A stretch of 64,000 nt of DNA, taken from positions 2,356,001 through 2,420,000 of the forward strand of contig NZ_JAJVCN010000002.1 in NCBI RefSeq assembly GCF_021390435.2. The letters run 5' to 3'. Within the stretch, counting starts at the first letter, position 1. Each line of letters opens with the position of its first letter. This stretch comes from Kibdelosporangium philippinense (GTDB lineage Bacteria > Actinomycetota > Actinomycetes > Mycobacteriales > Pseudonocardiaceae). The position numbers were made by a program, and so were the translations under genes. Under the pieces are notes generated by a model. It saw only the letters and a program-made list of their open reading frames with translations. It searched no databases and was not told where the DNA came from. Below, piece by piece: positions 44,541-54,325 of this stretch.

Positions 44541-45721
44541 CCATGCTCGCCGACGACATCATCGTCCAACAGCGAAAGGCTATGCGGGTGTTGCTGGCCA
44601 AGCCGTTGTTGACTGCGGGGGCGGATGACGAGGTCTTGCGGCTGGTTCGGCGGCACGCATCGGACCTACGGACCTGGCTGGCGACCGAGACCGGTTGGCG
44701 TCTCGTCGTCAGCGCGGAATCCGCGCGGCTCTTCAAGACCACTCCGACCTTGGCCGACGATACCCATCCGGCCAGCGACGGCAAGGGCAAGCCGCCGTTC
44801 GGGCGTCGCAGGTATGTGTTGCTGTGCCTGGCATTGGCTGTGCTGGAGCGCGCCGACGCGCAGATCACGCTCGGCCGTCTCGCCGAAGGTGTGCTGGCTG
44901 CCGCAGGTGAGCCGGAACTCGTGAACGCCGGTGTGTCGTTCACGCTCAGCAGGCGCGACGAGCGCTCGGATCTGGTCGCCGCGGTGCGTCTGCTGCTCAC
45001 ATGGGGTGTGCTGGAACGAGTCGCCGGTGACGAGGACGCATACCTGAGCGACAGCGGCGACGTGCTGTACGACGTGCAGCGGCGGGTGCTGGCCGCGATC
45101 CTGACCGGAAACCGTGGCCCGTCGACCGTCGCTGCGGACGATTTCGAAGGCAGGCTCGAAGAACTCACGCATGAAGCGGTGGCGGACACCGACGATCTGC
45201 GTAACCGTTCACTGCGCCATCGGCTCACCCGTCGGCTGCTCGACGAGCCCGTGGTCTACTACGACGAACTGACCGACGACGAGCGCGGATACCTTGTGGG
45301 TCAACGACATGCGATCACGCGGCGGATCGAGGACGCCACCGGTCTGGTCACCGAGATGCGTGCCGAGGGCATCGCAATGGTCGACCCGGACGACGAGTTG
45401 ACCGACGTACGAATGCCGGAGCAGCGCACCGACGGCCACGTCACCCTGCTGATCGCTGAATACCTTGCGACGCAGAACGGGCCTGTGCCGCTTGAGAAGT
45501 TGCGCGCGCATGTGCGGAAGATGGCTCAGGAGCACAAGTCCTACTGGCGGCGCGGCGTCACCGAACCAGGGGCCGACGTGGAACTGCTGGCCATCGCGCT
45601 GAACAAGCTGCGAGCACTGCGACTTGTCGAAGACTCGGCATCCGAAATGGTGGTCGCCCGCCCGGCGATCGGCCGGTACAGGATGCAAGCACCGACGATC
45701 CGCGAAAGGGCGAAGAGGTGA
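44537..45721 (+). CDS. jetB: Wadjet JetB (DUF2398/TIGR02678)
   Basis: 394 residues. Characteristic segments are RRHASDLRTWLATETGW, RYVLLCLALAVLERADAQITL and DEPVVYYDELTDDERGYL, as in the TIGR02678 family. It is the KITE-like winged-helix subunit that binds the JetA kleisin. Start ATG 44537 overlaps the jetA stop by 4 bases, and its own stop overlaps the jetC GTG (GTGA), so the four subunits are made in fixed order. Confidence 0.88.
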   Translation: MTMLADDIIVQQRKAMRVLLAKPLLTAGADDEVLRLVRRHASDLRTWLATETGWRLVVSAESARLFKTTPTLADDTHPASDGKGKPPFGRRRYVLLCLALAVLERADAQITLGRLAEGVLAAAGEPELVNAGVSFTLSRRDERSDLVAAVRLLLTWGVLERVAGDEDAYLSDSGDVLYDVQRRVLAAILTGNRGPSTVAADDFEGRLEELTHEAVADTDDLRNRSLRHRLTRRLLDEPVVYYDELTDDERGYLVGQRHAITRRIEDATGLVTEMRAEGIAMVDPDDELTDVRMPEQRTDGHVTLLIAEYLATQNGPVPLEKLRAHVRKMAQEHKSYWRRGVTEPGADVELLAIALNKLRALRLVEDSASEMVVARPAIGRYRMQAPTIRERAKR

Positions 45722-48700
45722 TCCCGCACCGGAATCGCTGGCAGCCGCTGCGCGCGGGCCTGGTCGACCTCTTCTACTACGATATCGAGGAGTTCCACTT
45801 TCACGACGGCCGGTTGTTGCTGCGCGGCAACAACGGGACGGGCAAGTCCAAAGTGCTCGCTCTCACCTTGCCGTTCCTGCTCGACGGCGAACTGTCGGCA
45901 CATCGCGTCGAACCGGACGGCGACCGCAACAAGCGGATGGAGTGGAACCTGCTGCTGGGCGGGAAGCATCCGCACAACGAGCGCCTCGGCTACACGTGGC
46001 TGGAGTTCGGCCGTGTCCTGCCCGACGGCGGTACGGAATACCGCACGATCGGCTGCGGTCTGAAAGCCGTTGCCGGACGCGGAATCGCACGGCACTGGTT
46101 CTTCGTCACCAGTCAACGGATCGGCCACGAGCTGTCGCTGGTCGGCCCGACCAGGGTGGCGCTGAGCAGAGAGAAGCTCAAGGATTCCCTTGACGGGCAT
46201 GGAATGGTGTACGACACGGCGTCGGAGTACCGGCGCGCGGTGGACGAGGCGCTGTTCGGGCTCGGGACGCATCGCTACGAGGCACTCGTCAACCTGCTGA
46301 TCCAGCTACGGCAGCCGCAACTGTCCAAGAAACCGGACGAGAAGCTGCTTTCCCGCGCGCTCACCGAGGCGCTCCCGCCGCTCGATCCGGCGCTGATCAC
46401 GACTGTGGCTGAGGCGTTTCGCGGTCTGGACGAGGAACGCGAAGCATTGCGCGGCCTCGCTGACGCGAAGTCGGCTGCGGAAGCGTTCCTCACGCACTAT
46501 CGGCGCTATGCGCATATCGCGGCCAAACGCCGCGCGGCACCACCCCGGCAGACGCACAGCCGTTACGAACAGCTGGGGCGTGACCTGGGCGAGGCTGATG
46601 CCGCGTATGAGACGGCGACACAAGCGCTCGACCAGGCACAACGACTGCTGGACGAGCTGGCTGAGGCGAAAGCCCAACTGGAGGCGCGGCGGGCCGCGCT
46701 GCAGGACAGCCCCGAGATGCGAGACGCGGAGGCGCTGAAGCAAGCCGGTGCGGATGCCGAAAGGTTGGACAAGTTCGCGAAATCCCGGGAGCGCGACTAT
46801 GTCTCGGTTGTGGAAACCACGCGGCGCAGGGAAGAGCAGGCGACGCGAGCGCGCCACGCGGCCGGTACCGACGAAGAAGTCTTCGAGCGAGCCAAAAACG
46901 TCGCACAGGATGCCGCTGAGGCCGCGCGCGTCGCCGACGGTCACGCCGCCGTCATCGCGGATGCCGACGAACGGGCCGGTGCCGCGCTCGTCACACGGCA
47001 GACCAAAGCGGTCGACGGCCTGCAGCAGCTGCTCAGCGCGGCAGCGCGGGCCGAAGCAACCCTGCGTTCAGCGCGCGAGGACGTCGACCGGATCACCGCT
47101 GAGCAGCAGGCCGCCGACGAACGGATCGCAATCGCCGACGGGGTGACGGCCGGGCGTGGCACTGAGCTTGTGGCTGCCTACACCGCCTATCTGGTAAGTG
47201 CGACCACGTTCCGTGTGTCTGATGTAGACGATATGCTCGCGGCATTGGACGCGTGGGTGGAGACGCTCGACGGCCCCAACCCCGCGGCATCGGTGGTGGA
47301 TGACGCGGTCATGCGTGCGACAGAAGAACTCGGGCGCAGGCAGGCCGCGATCGAAGCCGAGCAAGGCTCGGTCCATGCCGAGCGGGAAGCCGTCGTCGAC
47401 GAGATCGAACGACTGGAAGCGGGCGGGCACGACGCGCCGCCGAAGCCTTACACGCGCGACGAAGGAGCACGGGATGGCCGCCCTGGTGCTCCACTGTGGA
47501 AGGTCGTCGATTTCGTCGCGGGAATGAGCGACGAACACCGCGCCGGTCTGGAAGCGGCGTTGGAGGCTGCGGGAATCCTGGATGCCTGGGTCACCCCGGA
47601 CGGCGAACTGCAAAGCACAGTCACCGGTGACGTCATGATCGTGCCTGGTGACGCCGCGCCGGCAGGCGGCTTGACCGCCGTGCTCGCTCCGGCTGTGGAC
47701 CGGGCTGACCCGCTGGCCGCCGTGCTCACCGACGACGCGGTCACCTCGGTATTGCGAGCGATCGGTCTGGGACCAGGCGCGCGGACGTGGGTCGCGGTCG
47801 ACGGCAGGTTCGCTGTCGACGTGCTGACCGGGGCCTGGCACAAGGAATCTGCCGGTTACATCGGTGAGGGTGCCCGGGAGGCGGCACGCCGGGCCCGGAT
47901 CCAGCGACTGCGCGAAGACTTGACGCTGTTGGATCGTCGTCTTGCCGAACTTGCCGTCGCCGCAGTCGAATTGAGCGCCAATCGGGACGCTCTTGCCGCC
48001 GAGCACCAGAAACAGCCGAAGGACAACGAACTGCGCGAGGCGCATGTCAAGCTCGCGGCCGAGCACGAGGCGAAGCGGCGCGTTGACGCACGGCTGAACG
48101 AAGCCGTTGTCACACTTGGCCAACGGGCCGAGGAGGCCGACAGAGCTCGCGCCGCGGCCACCGAGTTCGCCGGTGATGTCGGTCTGCCGGTCGACCCGGA
48201 TGAGCTCGCCGTTGTCCGGGCCGCGATCGGCGACTACCGAGTGGCGCTTGCCGCATTGTGGCCCGCAGCAAGGGCATTGGACCGCGCGCGGACGAGTCTG
48301 GCTGAGGCGGAACAAGAGTTGCTGACCGCGGTGGAGCACCGCGAGCAGACAAGCGAGGCGGCGACCAGCGCCCGCGCCGAAGCTGAGGTCGCGGCCGAAC
48401 GGCACCGGGTTCTGGTCGAGACAGCTGGTGCGGGCGTCGAGGAGCTGTATCGGAAGTTGGACGCCGTAGCCAACGAACTGACCGAGCGAGACAAGCGGGA
48501 GCACGAGGCACGGGCCGCGGAGCGGACAGCACTTGTGATGCGCGGCGAGGCTGACGGCAGTCGCATGCGGCTGCGCGAGTCGATTTCGATCGCTGCAGCC
48601 GAGCGCGATCGAGCCATTGCCCAACTACGCGCCTTTGCTCAGACCGGTCTGCTCACGACCGCCCTTCCTGACCTGGATTTCCCTGATCCCACAACGGAAT

Positions 48701-49746
48701 GGTCGCCGAACCCGGCAGTGGCGCTCGCGCGTTCGATCAATGCGGCGCTGGACGACGTCGATGACACGGACCGACGATGGGAGCTGATCCAGCAGCGCGT
48801 CTCGACCGAACACAAGCTGCTCACGGACGCGCTGTCCACGCACGGTCATTCGGTCGGCATGACGGTACGAGACGGAGTCATCGTCGTCGATGTGCTGTTC
48901 CAAGGGCGTTCGCAGGACATCCCCACGCTGGTTTCCGCGCTGGCGAAGGAAACCGAGCAACGGGCAACGCTTCTGTCCGCCAAAGAGCGCGAGATCCTGG
49001 AAAACCACCTCATCAACGAGGTAGCTGGCACGCTGCAGGAGCTGATCAGCAACGCCGAGGACCAGGTCCGCGCGATCAACTCCGATCTGGAGGAACGACC
49101 GACGTCAACCGGCATGCGCCTGAGACTGCAGTGGCGCACCTCCCGTACCGCGCCCGATGGGCTCGGCCAGGTGCGGGATCGGCTGCTGCGGCAGACCGCG
49201 GACGCGTGGAGCGTGGCCGACCGCGCGACCGTCGGCGCGTTCCTGCAAGAGCAGATCAACCGCGAGCATGCCGAGGATCTGGCGGGCGGCTGGGTGGAGC
49301 AGCTGACCCGTGCGCTGGACTACCGGTCCTGGCACGAGTTCGCGATCCAGCGCTACCAGGACGGCCAGTGGCGGCCGGCCACAGGTCCGGCATCCGGTGG
49401 CGAGCGGGTGCTGGCCGCGTCCGTACCGCTGTTCGCCGCGGCCTCGTCGTTTTACTCGTCGTCGGCCAATCCGTACACGCCACGGCTGGTCGCACTCGAC
49501 GAGGCGTTCGCCGGTGTCGACGACGACTCACGCGCGAAGTGTCTCGGTCTGCTGGCCGCGTTCGACCTTGACGTCGTGATGACCAGCGAACGCGAATGGG
49601 GGTGCTACCCGCAGGTGCCAGGGCTGGCGATCGCTCAGCTCGCGCGCCGGGACGGGATCGATGCGGTGCTGGTGACCCCGTGGCGGTGGGATGGACGCGA
49701 ACGCAGGCAGGTGGAACGCACAGTCCCGTACATCCCAGTTGCGTAA
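45718..49746 (+). CDS. jetC: Wadjet JetC, SMC-like ATPase (TIGR02680)
   Basis: 1342 residues. Walker A GNNGTGKS at residues 37-44, the ABC signature SGGER at about 1225, and Walker B VALDEAFAG at about 1258 with the catalytic Glu are all intact. Between them are two long coiled-coil arms and a hinge-like segment (about 575-720). It is the motor that extrudes DNA loops so that small circular DNA can be recognised and cut. GTG start at 45718. Confidence 0.92.
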   Translation: MIPHRNRWQPLRAGLVDLFYYDIEEFHFHDGRLLLRGNNGTGKSKVLALTLPFLLDGELSAHRVEPDGDRNKRMEWNLLLGGKHPHNERLGYTWLEFGRVLPDGGTEYRTIGCGLKAVAGRGIARHWFFVTSQRIGHELSLVGPTRVALSREKLKDSLDGHGMVYDTASEYRRAVDEALFGLGTHRYEALVNLLIQLRQPQLSKKPDEKLLSRALTEALPPLDPALITTVAEAFRGLDEEREALRGLADAKSAAEAFLTHYRRYAHIAAKRRAAPPRQTHSRYEQLGRDLGEADAAYETATQALDQAQRLLDELAEAKAQLEARRAALQDSPEMRDAEALKQAGADAERLDKFAKSRERDYVSVVETTRRREEQATRARHAAGTDEEVFERAKNVAQDAAEAARVADGHAAVIADADERAGAALVTRQTKAVDGLQQLLSAAARAEATLRSAREDVDRITAEQQAADERIAIADGVTAGRGTELVAAYTAYLVSATTFRVSDVDDMLAALDAWVETLDGPNPAASVVDDAVMRATEELGRRQAAIEAEQGSVHAEREAVVDEIERLEAGGHDAPPKPYTRDEGARDGRPGAPLWKVVDFVAGMSDEHRAGLEAALEAAGILDAWVTPDGELQSTVTGDVMIVPGDAAPAGGLTAVLAPAVDRADPLAAVLTDDAVTSVLRAIGLGPGARTWVAVDGRFAVDVLTGAWHKESAGYIGEGAREAARRARIQRLREDLTLLDRRLAELAVAAVELSANRDALAAEHQKQPKDNELREAHVKLAAEHEAKRRVDARLNEAVVTLGQRAEEADRARAAATEFAGDVGLPVDPDELAVVRAAIGDYRVALAALWPAARALDRARTSLAEAEQELLTAVEHREQTSEAATSARAEAEVAAERHRVLVETAGAGVEELYRKLDAVANELTERDKREHEARAAERTALVMRGEADGSRMRLRESISIAAAERDRAIAQLRAFAQTGLLTTALPDLDFPDPTTEWSPNPAVALARSINAALDDVDDTDRRWELIQQRVSTEHKLLTDALSTHGHSVGMTVRDGVIVVDVLFQGRSQDIPTLVSALAKETEQRATLLSAKEREILENHLINEVAGTLQELISNAEDQVRAINSDLEERPTSTGMRLRLQWRTSRTAPDGLGQVRDRLLRQTADAWSVADRATVGAFLQEQINREHAEDLAGGWVEQLTRALDYRSWHEFAIQRYQDGQWRPATGPASGGERVLAASVPLFAAASSFYSSSANPYTPRLVALDEAFAGVDDDSRAKCLGLLAAFDLDVVMTSEREWGCYPQVPGLAIAQLARRDGIDAVLVTPWRWDGRERRQVERTVPYIPVA

Positions 49747-50975
49747 TGGCTGATCTTGACCGCCTCCGCAGGCTGCTCAGCGGCGAGGACACCGCGTGGC
49801 TGCTCGATCGCATGCGCCGCCGGCTCGCGAACGGCAAGCCGCTGAGTGGCGTTGTCACTCTCACTTCGGTTACCCAAGACCAGCGGCGGGCCGTCGAACG
49901 GTTACTTGGCAGGCGAGCCGGCACCGGTACATCGCTGACCGTGTCGCTCGACGAACTGGATACCGTGTTGCGCCGCAGCGGTGCCGCGCCGGACGGACTC
50001 GTTGATGCTGTGCGGCTGCTGATCGGTGCCGTGCCGGAGCGCGCGGTGGAGGTCGCGGCATGGTCGGCGGTCTACGTGCCGCTGGACGAACTGGTTGCGC
50101 GACGTCCGGTGCTGGGCGTGTGGCGGACGTGGCTCGATGCCACCGGCATGGTGCGCAAGCTCGCACCCGACCCCGAAACGGCGTCGACGCTGATCATGTC
50201 AGTGGTGCAGGTCCTCGCTAAACTGCCCTCGGACGGCGTCGGACTCGGCAGGCTTGCCGCCCAGACCACCGGGGACGCGCACGGCCTGGACGATGGGCGG
50301 CCACTGACGACTCTTGTGCTGTCCGCGGCCAGAGTTCTCGCCGGATCGCCACCGACCGGCGACGGCTCGGCTGCCGAGCGACGCGCCGCGTGGGCGGCGG
50401 TCGGCGTGCACCGCGACGAGTTGTCGTCGTCCGTTCTGTGCCTCGGCCTTCCGGGTGGCACTGGGACTGTGACGGGCAGGATGCTGAGCCTGGCTCGTGA
50501 AGGTGGCGAGCCGTGTGTGCTGACGTTGCGCCAGTTGGGCCAGATCGATCTCGAAGTCGGCCGCGGCTTGGTCTGGGTATGTGAGAACCCGAGCGTGCTC
50601 GCGGCGGCAGCCGATGAGCTCGGCCCGGAATGTCCGCCGATGGTGTGCGTGAACGGTCAACCCTCAGCAGCGGTGTGGCGGCTGCTGGACCTGCTTGCGG
50701 CGGACGGTGCCCAGTTGATGTATCACGGTGACTTCGACTGGGGCGGGCTGCGGATCGGCAACGCTTTGCGTGAGCGGATCCCTTGGCAGCCATGGCGTTT
50801 CGACGCGGCCGCATACCAGGCGGCAGACGTGACCGGCGGTGAGCTGACCGGAAGGCCGGTGGATGCCACATGGGACCGTGACCTCCGCCCAGCGTTGGAA
50901 CGGCGCGGCGTGCGCGTTGAGGAGGAACTGGTGCTCCCTGCTCTGATCAATGACCTACGCACAAACGTCTCGTAG
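49746..50975 (+). CDS. jetD: Wadjet JetD nuclease subunit (DUF2399/TIGR02679)
   Basis: 409 residues from ATG 49746 (TAATG overlap with jetC). The N-terminal arm is Arg-rich helical; the C-terminal half is Toprim-like with LMYHGDFDWGGLRIGNAL, in which DxD holds the metals for cleavage. JetD is the topoisomerase-VI-like nuclease that cuts plasmids after loop extrusion. The system is complete and no frameshift is seen, so it is probably active. Confidence 0.88.
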   Translation: MADLDRLRRLLSGEDTAWLLDRMRRRLANGKPLSGVVTLTSVTQDQRRAVERLLGRRAGTGTSLTVSLDELDTVLRRSGAAPDGLVDAVRLLIGAVPERAVEVAAWSAVYVPLDELVARRPVLGVWRTWLDATGMVRKLAPDPETASTLIMSVVQVLAKLPSDGVGLGRLAAQTTGDAHGLDDGRPLTTLVLSAARVLAGSPPTGDGSAAERRAAWAAVGVHRDELSSSVLCLGLPGGTGTVTGRMLSLAREGGEPCVLTLRQLGQIDLEVGRGLVWVCENPSVLAAAADELGPECPPMVCVNGQPSAAVWRLLDLLAADGAQLMYHGDFDWGGLRIGNALRERIPWQPWRFDAAAYQAADVTGGELTGRPVDATWDRDLRPALERRGVRVEEELVLPALINDLRTNVS

Positions 50976-51039
50976 CCGACCATGGCCGCAGCGCGGACGA
51001 TGGCCCCGGACTCATTCGCGCTGGTGTGGACGGTGGCAA

Positions 51040-51500
51040 AGGACCGACCGACACAGGTTCGATTCCCTCCGACCGGCTCACCCTGCTCGCCAAAGAGGCT
51101 CCCGGCGAGATCCTGACGCTGGACCTCCACGTCACGGACGAGACCTCCGTCCGTGACGCGGTCGCCGCCACGGTCGAACGGTTCGGCGGTCTCGACGTCC
51201 TCGCCAACAGCGCCGGGGTGATGCTGAACGGGCCCATCGCGGGCGCCGACACCTCGCAATGGCGCAGGACGGTGGACACGAACCTCCTCGGCGCGATGTA
51301 CCTCACCCACGCCGCCCTGCCGCGCCGGCACCTGGCCGACTCGATGCGCACACTTCAGGCAGAGGACATCGCGGCCGCCGTCGTCTACGCGAGCGCAACC
51401 GATCATCACCGTCGGGCGAACATCGACAACCATGTCAGGACTCTCATCCCGGAGACGCACGTCGACCAGGCACAGCCCAAGCGGCCCGATTCTCGCTCCG
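51040..51500 (+). pseudogene. internally deleted short-chain dehydrogenase
   Basis: The frame contains LDLHVTDETSVRDAVAATVE, GGLDVLANSAGVMLNGPI and TVDTNLLGAMYLTHAALP, unmistakable SDR segments. The N-terminal GxxxGxG cofactor loop is missing, and the sequence jumps to the C-terminal part (QAEDIAAAVVYA) without the Ser-Tyr-Lys active site. It is a decayed enzyme, not part of the Wadjet unit. Confidence 0.7.
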
Positions 51501-51638
51501 CGACTGTCGGCGCCCAAGGCACCCTCGGCCCAAGGAGCCAGGGGCCTGGGTTAGCTAGCTGTTGTCGGACAGTGACGGCTTGCGATGTCGCTGCGCTAGG
51601 CTGGCGATCATCGTGTCGGCTCGCTCGGGTGGGGTGGG

Positions 51639-53717
51639 GTGGTGAGTCTGTCGTTTGGTCCGATACGTGCGCGCCGGTTCGTGGGCCGGGTGGATGTCCG
51701 CAGCGGTATTCGCACTGCAGTCATTCGCAGCCGCAGTGGTGGGCAGGCGAGCCCGATCTTCGTGCACGGTATTCAGGGACTTGGCGCATCGGCGCTGGCT
51801 TTTCGGGTCCACGAGGACGATCCGGACTTCTTCGGCCAGCTCATCTGGGTGTCCGCGCGGCATGCCGACGGCGAGCCGATGCCTATTGGGGAAATGGTGC
51901 GGTTCATCTTGCGGCGGCTTGGTGTCGCTGCCGCTGATCAGGAATCATCGCTGCCCGACTTGTTGGAGGAGTACCAACGGGTTGCGAGGACCCAACGGTT
52001 CATGGTCGTCCTCGACGACGTGACGGACACGCAACCGGTGGAGTTGCTCGTGCCGTCGAACGCGCCCGAGGTGGTGGTCTTGGTGACCACGCGAGTGCGA
52101 ATGCAATCGTTGCTCCGATCCGACTTCGAGGAGATTCGACTGGAGCGGCTTCTGGCTGCCGAGTCGGAGGAGTTGTTTCGCGACAAGCTGGGCGGCACCG
52201 CCGACAAGATTGATACCGCAGTTGTGGCGGAGTTGGCCTCCTTCGGAGGTGGTATCCCGCTCGTGCTCGTGCTGATGGCGGGACACGTCGTGGGGCGTCC
52301 GCACGTGGCTGACCGGCTGGTGACTGACCTGCGGAGTTCGCTGAGTTACCTGTTCCGCCTTGACGAGGAGCAACGGATGCCCAAGTGGTTGGACCTTGCG
52401 GTCGCCCGCCTGTCTCCCGAGCTGTCGGCCCGCTATCCGATCTTGTCGCTGATCCCCGGATCAGACTTCAGCATTGAAACGGCTGCCGTGGCGCTGGGCG
52501 TCGACGTCGACGAGGCGGGTCGGATGCTGGACGACCTAGTCGAGATCAACCTATTGGTCCGCAACTCCGATGCTCCCCAGAGGTTGCGATACGCGTTCTA
52601 CTCGATCGTGCGCGCGGATGCCGAGGCCCGCGTCAAACGGGGCACGGGGATCGACACGGCAGAGGTGGTTCTTCGGGTTTGTACCGCCTTTCTGGAGCAG
52701 ACAGCATTGAATGACCTGGCGTTGTCCGGCCGGTGGCGGGTGGGGCCCGTGTTCGTCTGGTTGCGAAACCTGGTCACCGAGATCGGAGTGTCCGTCGGCC
52801 GGGAAGAGGCGTTGGCCTGGTTTGAGCGGGAATGGTTGAACGTGGCGGCCTGTGTGCGCGCGGCAAAGCTGGCAGGGCTGCACGAGGAAGCGACGCAGCT
52901 TTGTGTGGCGCTGTTCAAGTATGTCCACCTGAACAAGTTGGTGGATGTGTGGATCAACGTGCACAACGACGGTCTGGACTCCGCTCGGACGTTGAGCGAC
53001 CAGTTGGCCATCATGCAGCTCAGCAATCAGCGCGGCGCCGGCCACCTGGAGGTGGGGAATTATCAGGCAGCTCGCCGGGACTTCGAGGAGTCGTTGCAGG
53101 CCGCGCGGGCAGCACAACTGCAACTGGGGCCGCGTGATCCGCTCTTTCCGATGGCCGTGATCGGCGAGCAGAGCGCCCTGGAATGGCTGGGTAAGGTCAC
53201 CGCTGCCGAACGCGACCCTGTCGCGTTGGACTATTACGACCAGTCCTGGGCGGTGCTGGAGCGTCCCGATGACCAGGTCGATCCGGATCAGAAGAAACGG
53301 GCGTTCGCGACGCTTCGGCTGCAACGCGCACGGTTCTTCGTGGTGTTTGAGGACTGGTCCCGCGCCGTCTCGGAGATCGAGCCTGCTTTTGCGTACTTCG
53401 ATGGGACCGCGGAGCTGGACAACCAGGCCAAGTGTCTGGTCACCTGGGGCCAGGCGCACATCGGCGGCGGACAGGCCGCGAAGGCGCTGGTGCGCTTTGA
53501 GCGCGCTGCGGACCTCCTTGGCAGGAACTCTGCCGGGCGCGAGTACGCGTTGGTCATGGAGATGGTCGGCGACGCGGCACTGGCAGCCGAGGACATCCAC
53601 CGTGCCACCGACGCGTTCCGTACCTCGCTCGACATCCTCGACAAGATCGGTTCACCGCAGGCCGACCGGATCCGTACGAAACTTGCACCGCTGCTCAACG
53701 CCGATCACAACGACTAG
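51639..53717 (+). CDS. NB-ARC/STAND-like protein with TPR tail and degenerate P-loop
   Basis: 692 residues. An NB-ARC-like module fills about 10-300: RRFVGR at the N-terminus, a P-loop position reading GIQGLGAS (44-51) in which the Lys is replaced by Ala, Walker B FMVVLDDV (121-128), the sensor LVTTRVR (149-155) and GGGIPL, a GxP motif. Residues about 400-690 are TPR-like helical repeats (GNYQAARRDFEESLQ). In STAND proteins such repeats sense ligands, and many act in phage defence. Here no effector domain is visible at the N-terminus, and nucleotide binding may be weak. The GTG starts at 51639/51642 follow GGTGGGG. Confidence 0.75.
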   Translation: MVSLSFGPIRARRFVGRVDVRSGIRTAVIRSRSGGQASPIFVHGIQGLGASALAFRVHEDDPDFFGQLIWVSARHADGEPMPIGEMVRFILRRLGVAAADQESSLPDLLEEYQRVARTQRFMVVLDDVTDTQPVELLVPSNAPEVVVLVTTRVRMQSLLRSDFEEIRLERLLAAESEELFRDKLGGTADKIDTAVVAELASFGGGIPLVLVLMAGHVVGRPHVADRLVTDLRSSLSYLFRLDEEQRMPKWLDLAVARLSPELSARYPILSLIPGSDFSIETAAVALGVDVDEAGRMLDDLVEINLLVRNSDAPQRLRYAFYSIVRADAEARVKRGTGIDTAEVVLRVCTAFLEQTALNDLALSGRWRVGPVFVWLRNLVTEIGVSVGREEALAWFEREWLNVAACVRAAKLAGLHEEATQLCVALFKYVHLNKLVDVWINVHNDGLDSARTLSDQLAIMQLSNQRGAGHLEVGNYQAARRDFEESLQAARAAQLQLGPRDPLFPMAVIGEQSALEWLGKVTAAERDPVALDYYDQSWAVLERPDDQVDPDQKKRAFATLRLQRARFFVVFEDWSRAVSEIEPAFAYFDGTAELDNQAKCLVTWGQAHIGGGQAAKALVRFERAADLLGRNSAGREYALVMEMVGDAALAAEDIHRATDAFRTSLDILDKIGSPQADRIRTKLAPLLNADHND

Positions 53718-53748
53718 GTGCGCGGATTCCAGCTACGCAGGCGACTAC

Positions 53749-54246
53749 TCATGAGTCAACCGAGGCGATATCAGCACGCATCGCCTGCCGGACGGTGACG
53801 ACCCTCTGATCGAAACTGTCGACAGCGTCCATGACCACCTGGCTAGCCGCACCATTGAGCCGTACTGTCGTCAGTCGCTCGGCGCGCTCCATGACCGCAG
53901 GGAGACTTTCGTCAGCGACCTTCGGCGCACGCAACTCGATGATCGACGCCGCCTCACGTAGCGCAGCGACCAGAGACCCAATGTCCGCGGAGGTGGCGGA
54001 TGCTCGGACGGATGCGTCGCGCAGCGTTCGAGCGGCGACGAGAAACGTCGCGTAGCACTCCTCGCGACGCTTCCGATCGTCCTCGCGCCGCTGTTCGCCC
54101 CGCTCGTCGCGGCGTGCGTCGCGTTCAACGTGGGCGAGCTTGACCTGGCGGACGATGGCCATCCACTGCCCAGCCAGCGTCGTCGTCGAGCTCAGGACGG
54201 CGCTCAGGACGCCAACCATGATGGTGACCCACACCGATGTGGTCAT
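53749..54246 (-). CDS. small membrane-anchored coiled-coil protein
   Basis: 165 residues from ATG 54246 (GAGGAG region upstream). Residues about 4-26 (VTIMVGVLSAVLSS) form one transmembrane helix. A highly charged coiled coil (HVERDARRDERGEQRREDDR) follows, then a helical cytoplasmic domain. I recognise no family. It converges on the NB-ARC gene and is divergent from the repeat-bearing gene (80-bp gap), so it may share control with the latter. Confidence 0.7.
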   Translation of the reverse strand: MTTSVWVTIMVGVLSAVLSSTTTLAGQWMAIVRQVKLAHVERDARRDERGEQRREDDRKRREECYATFLVAARTLRDASVRASATSADIGSLVAALREAASIIELRAPKVADESLPAVMERAERLTTVRLNGAASQVVMDAVDSFDQRVVTVRQAMRADIASVDS

Positions 54247-54325
54247 TGCGCACCGCTCCTCGTGTCGTGCCCTGATGACGCCGGTAACGTAGCGGGTGAT
54301 CCGATTCCCCACAGGAGCGAGCACC

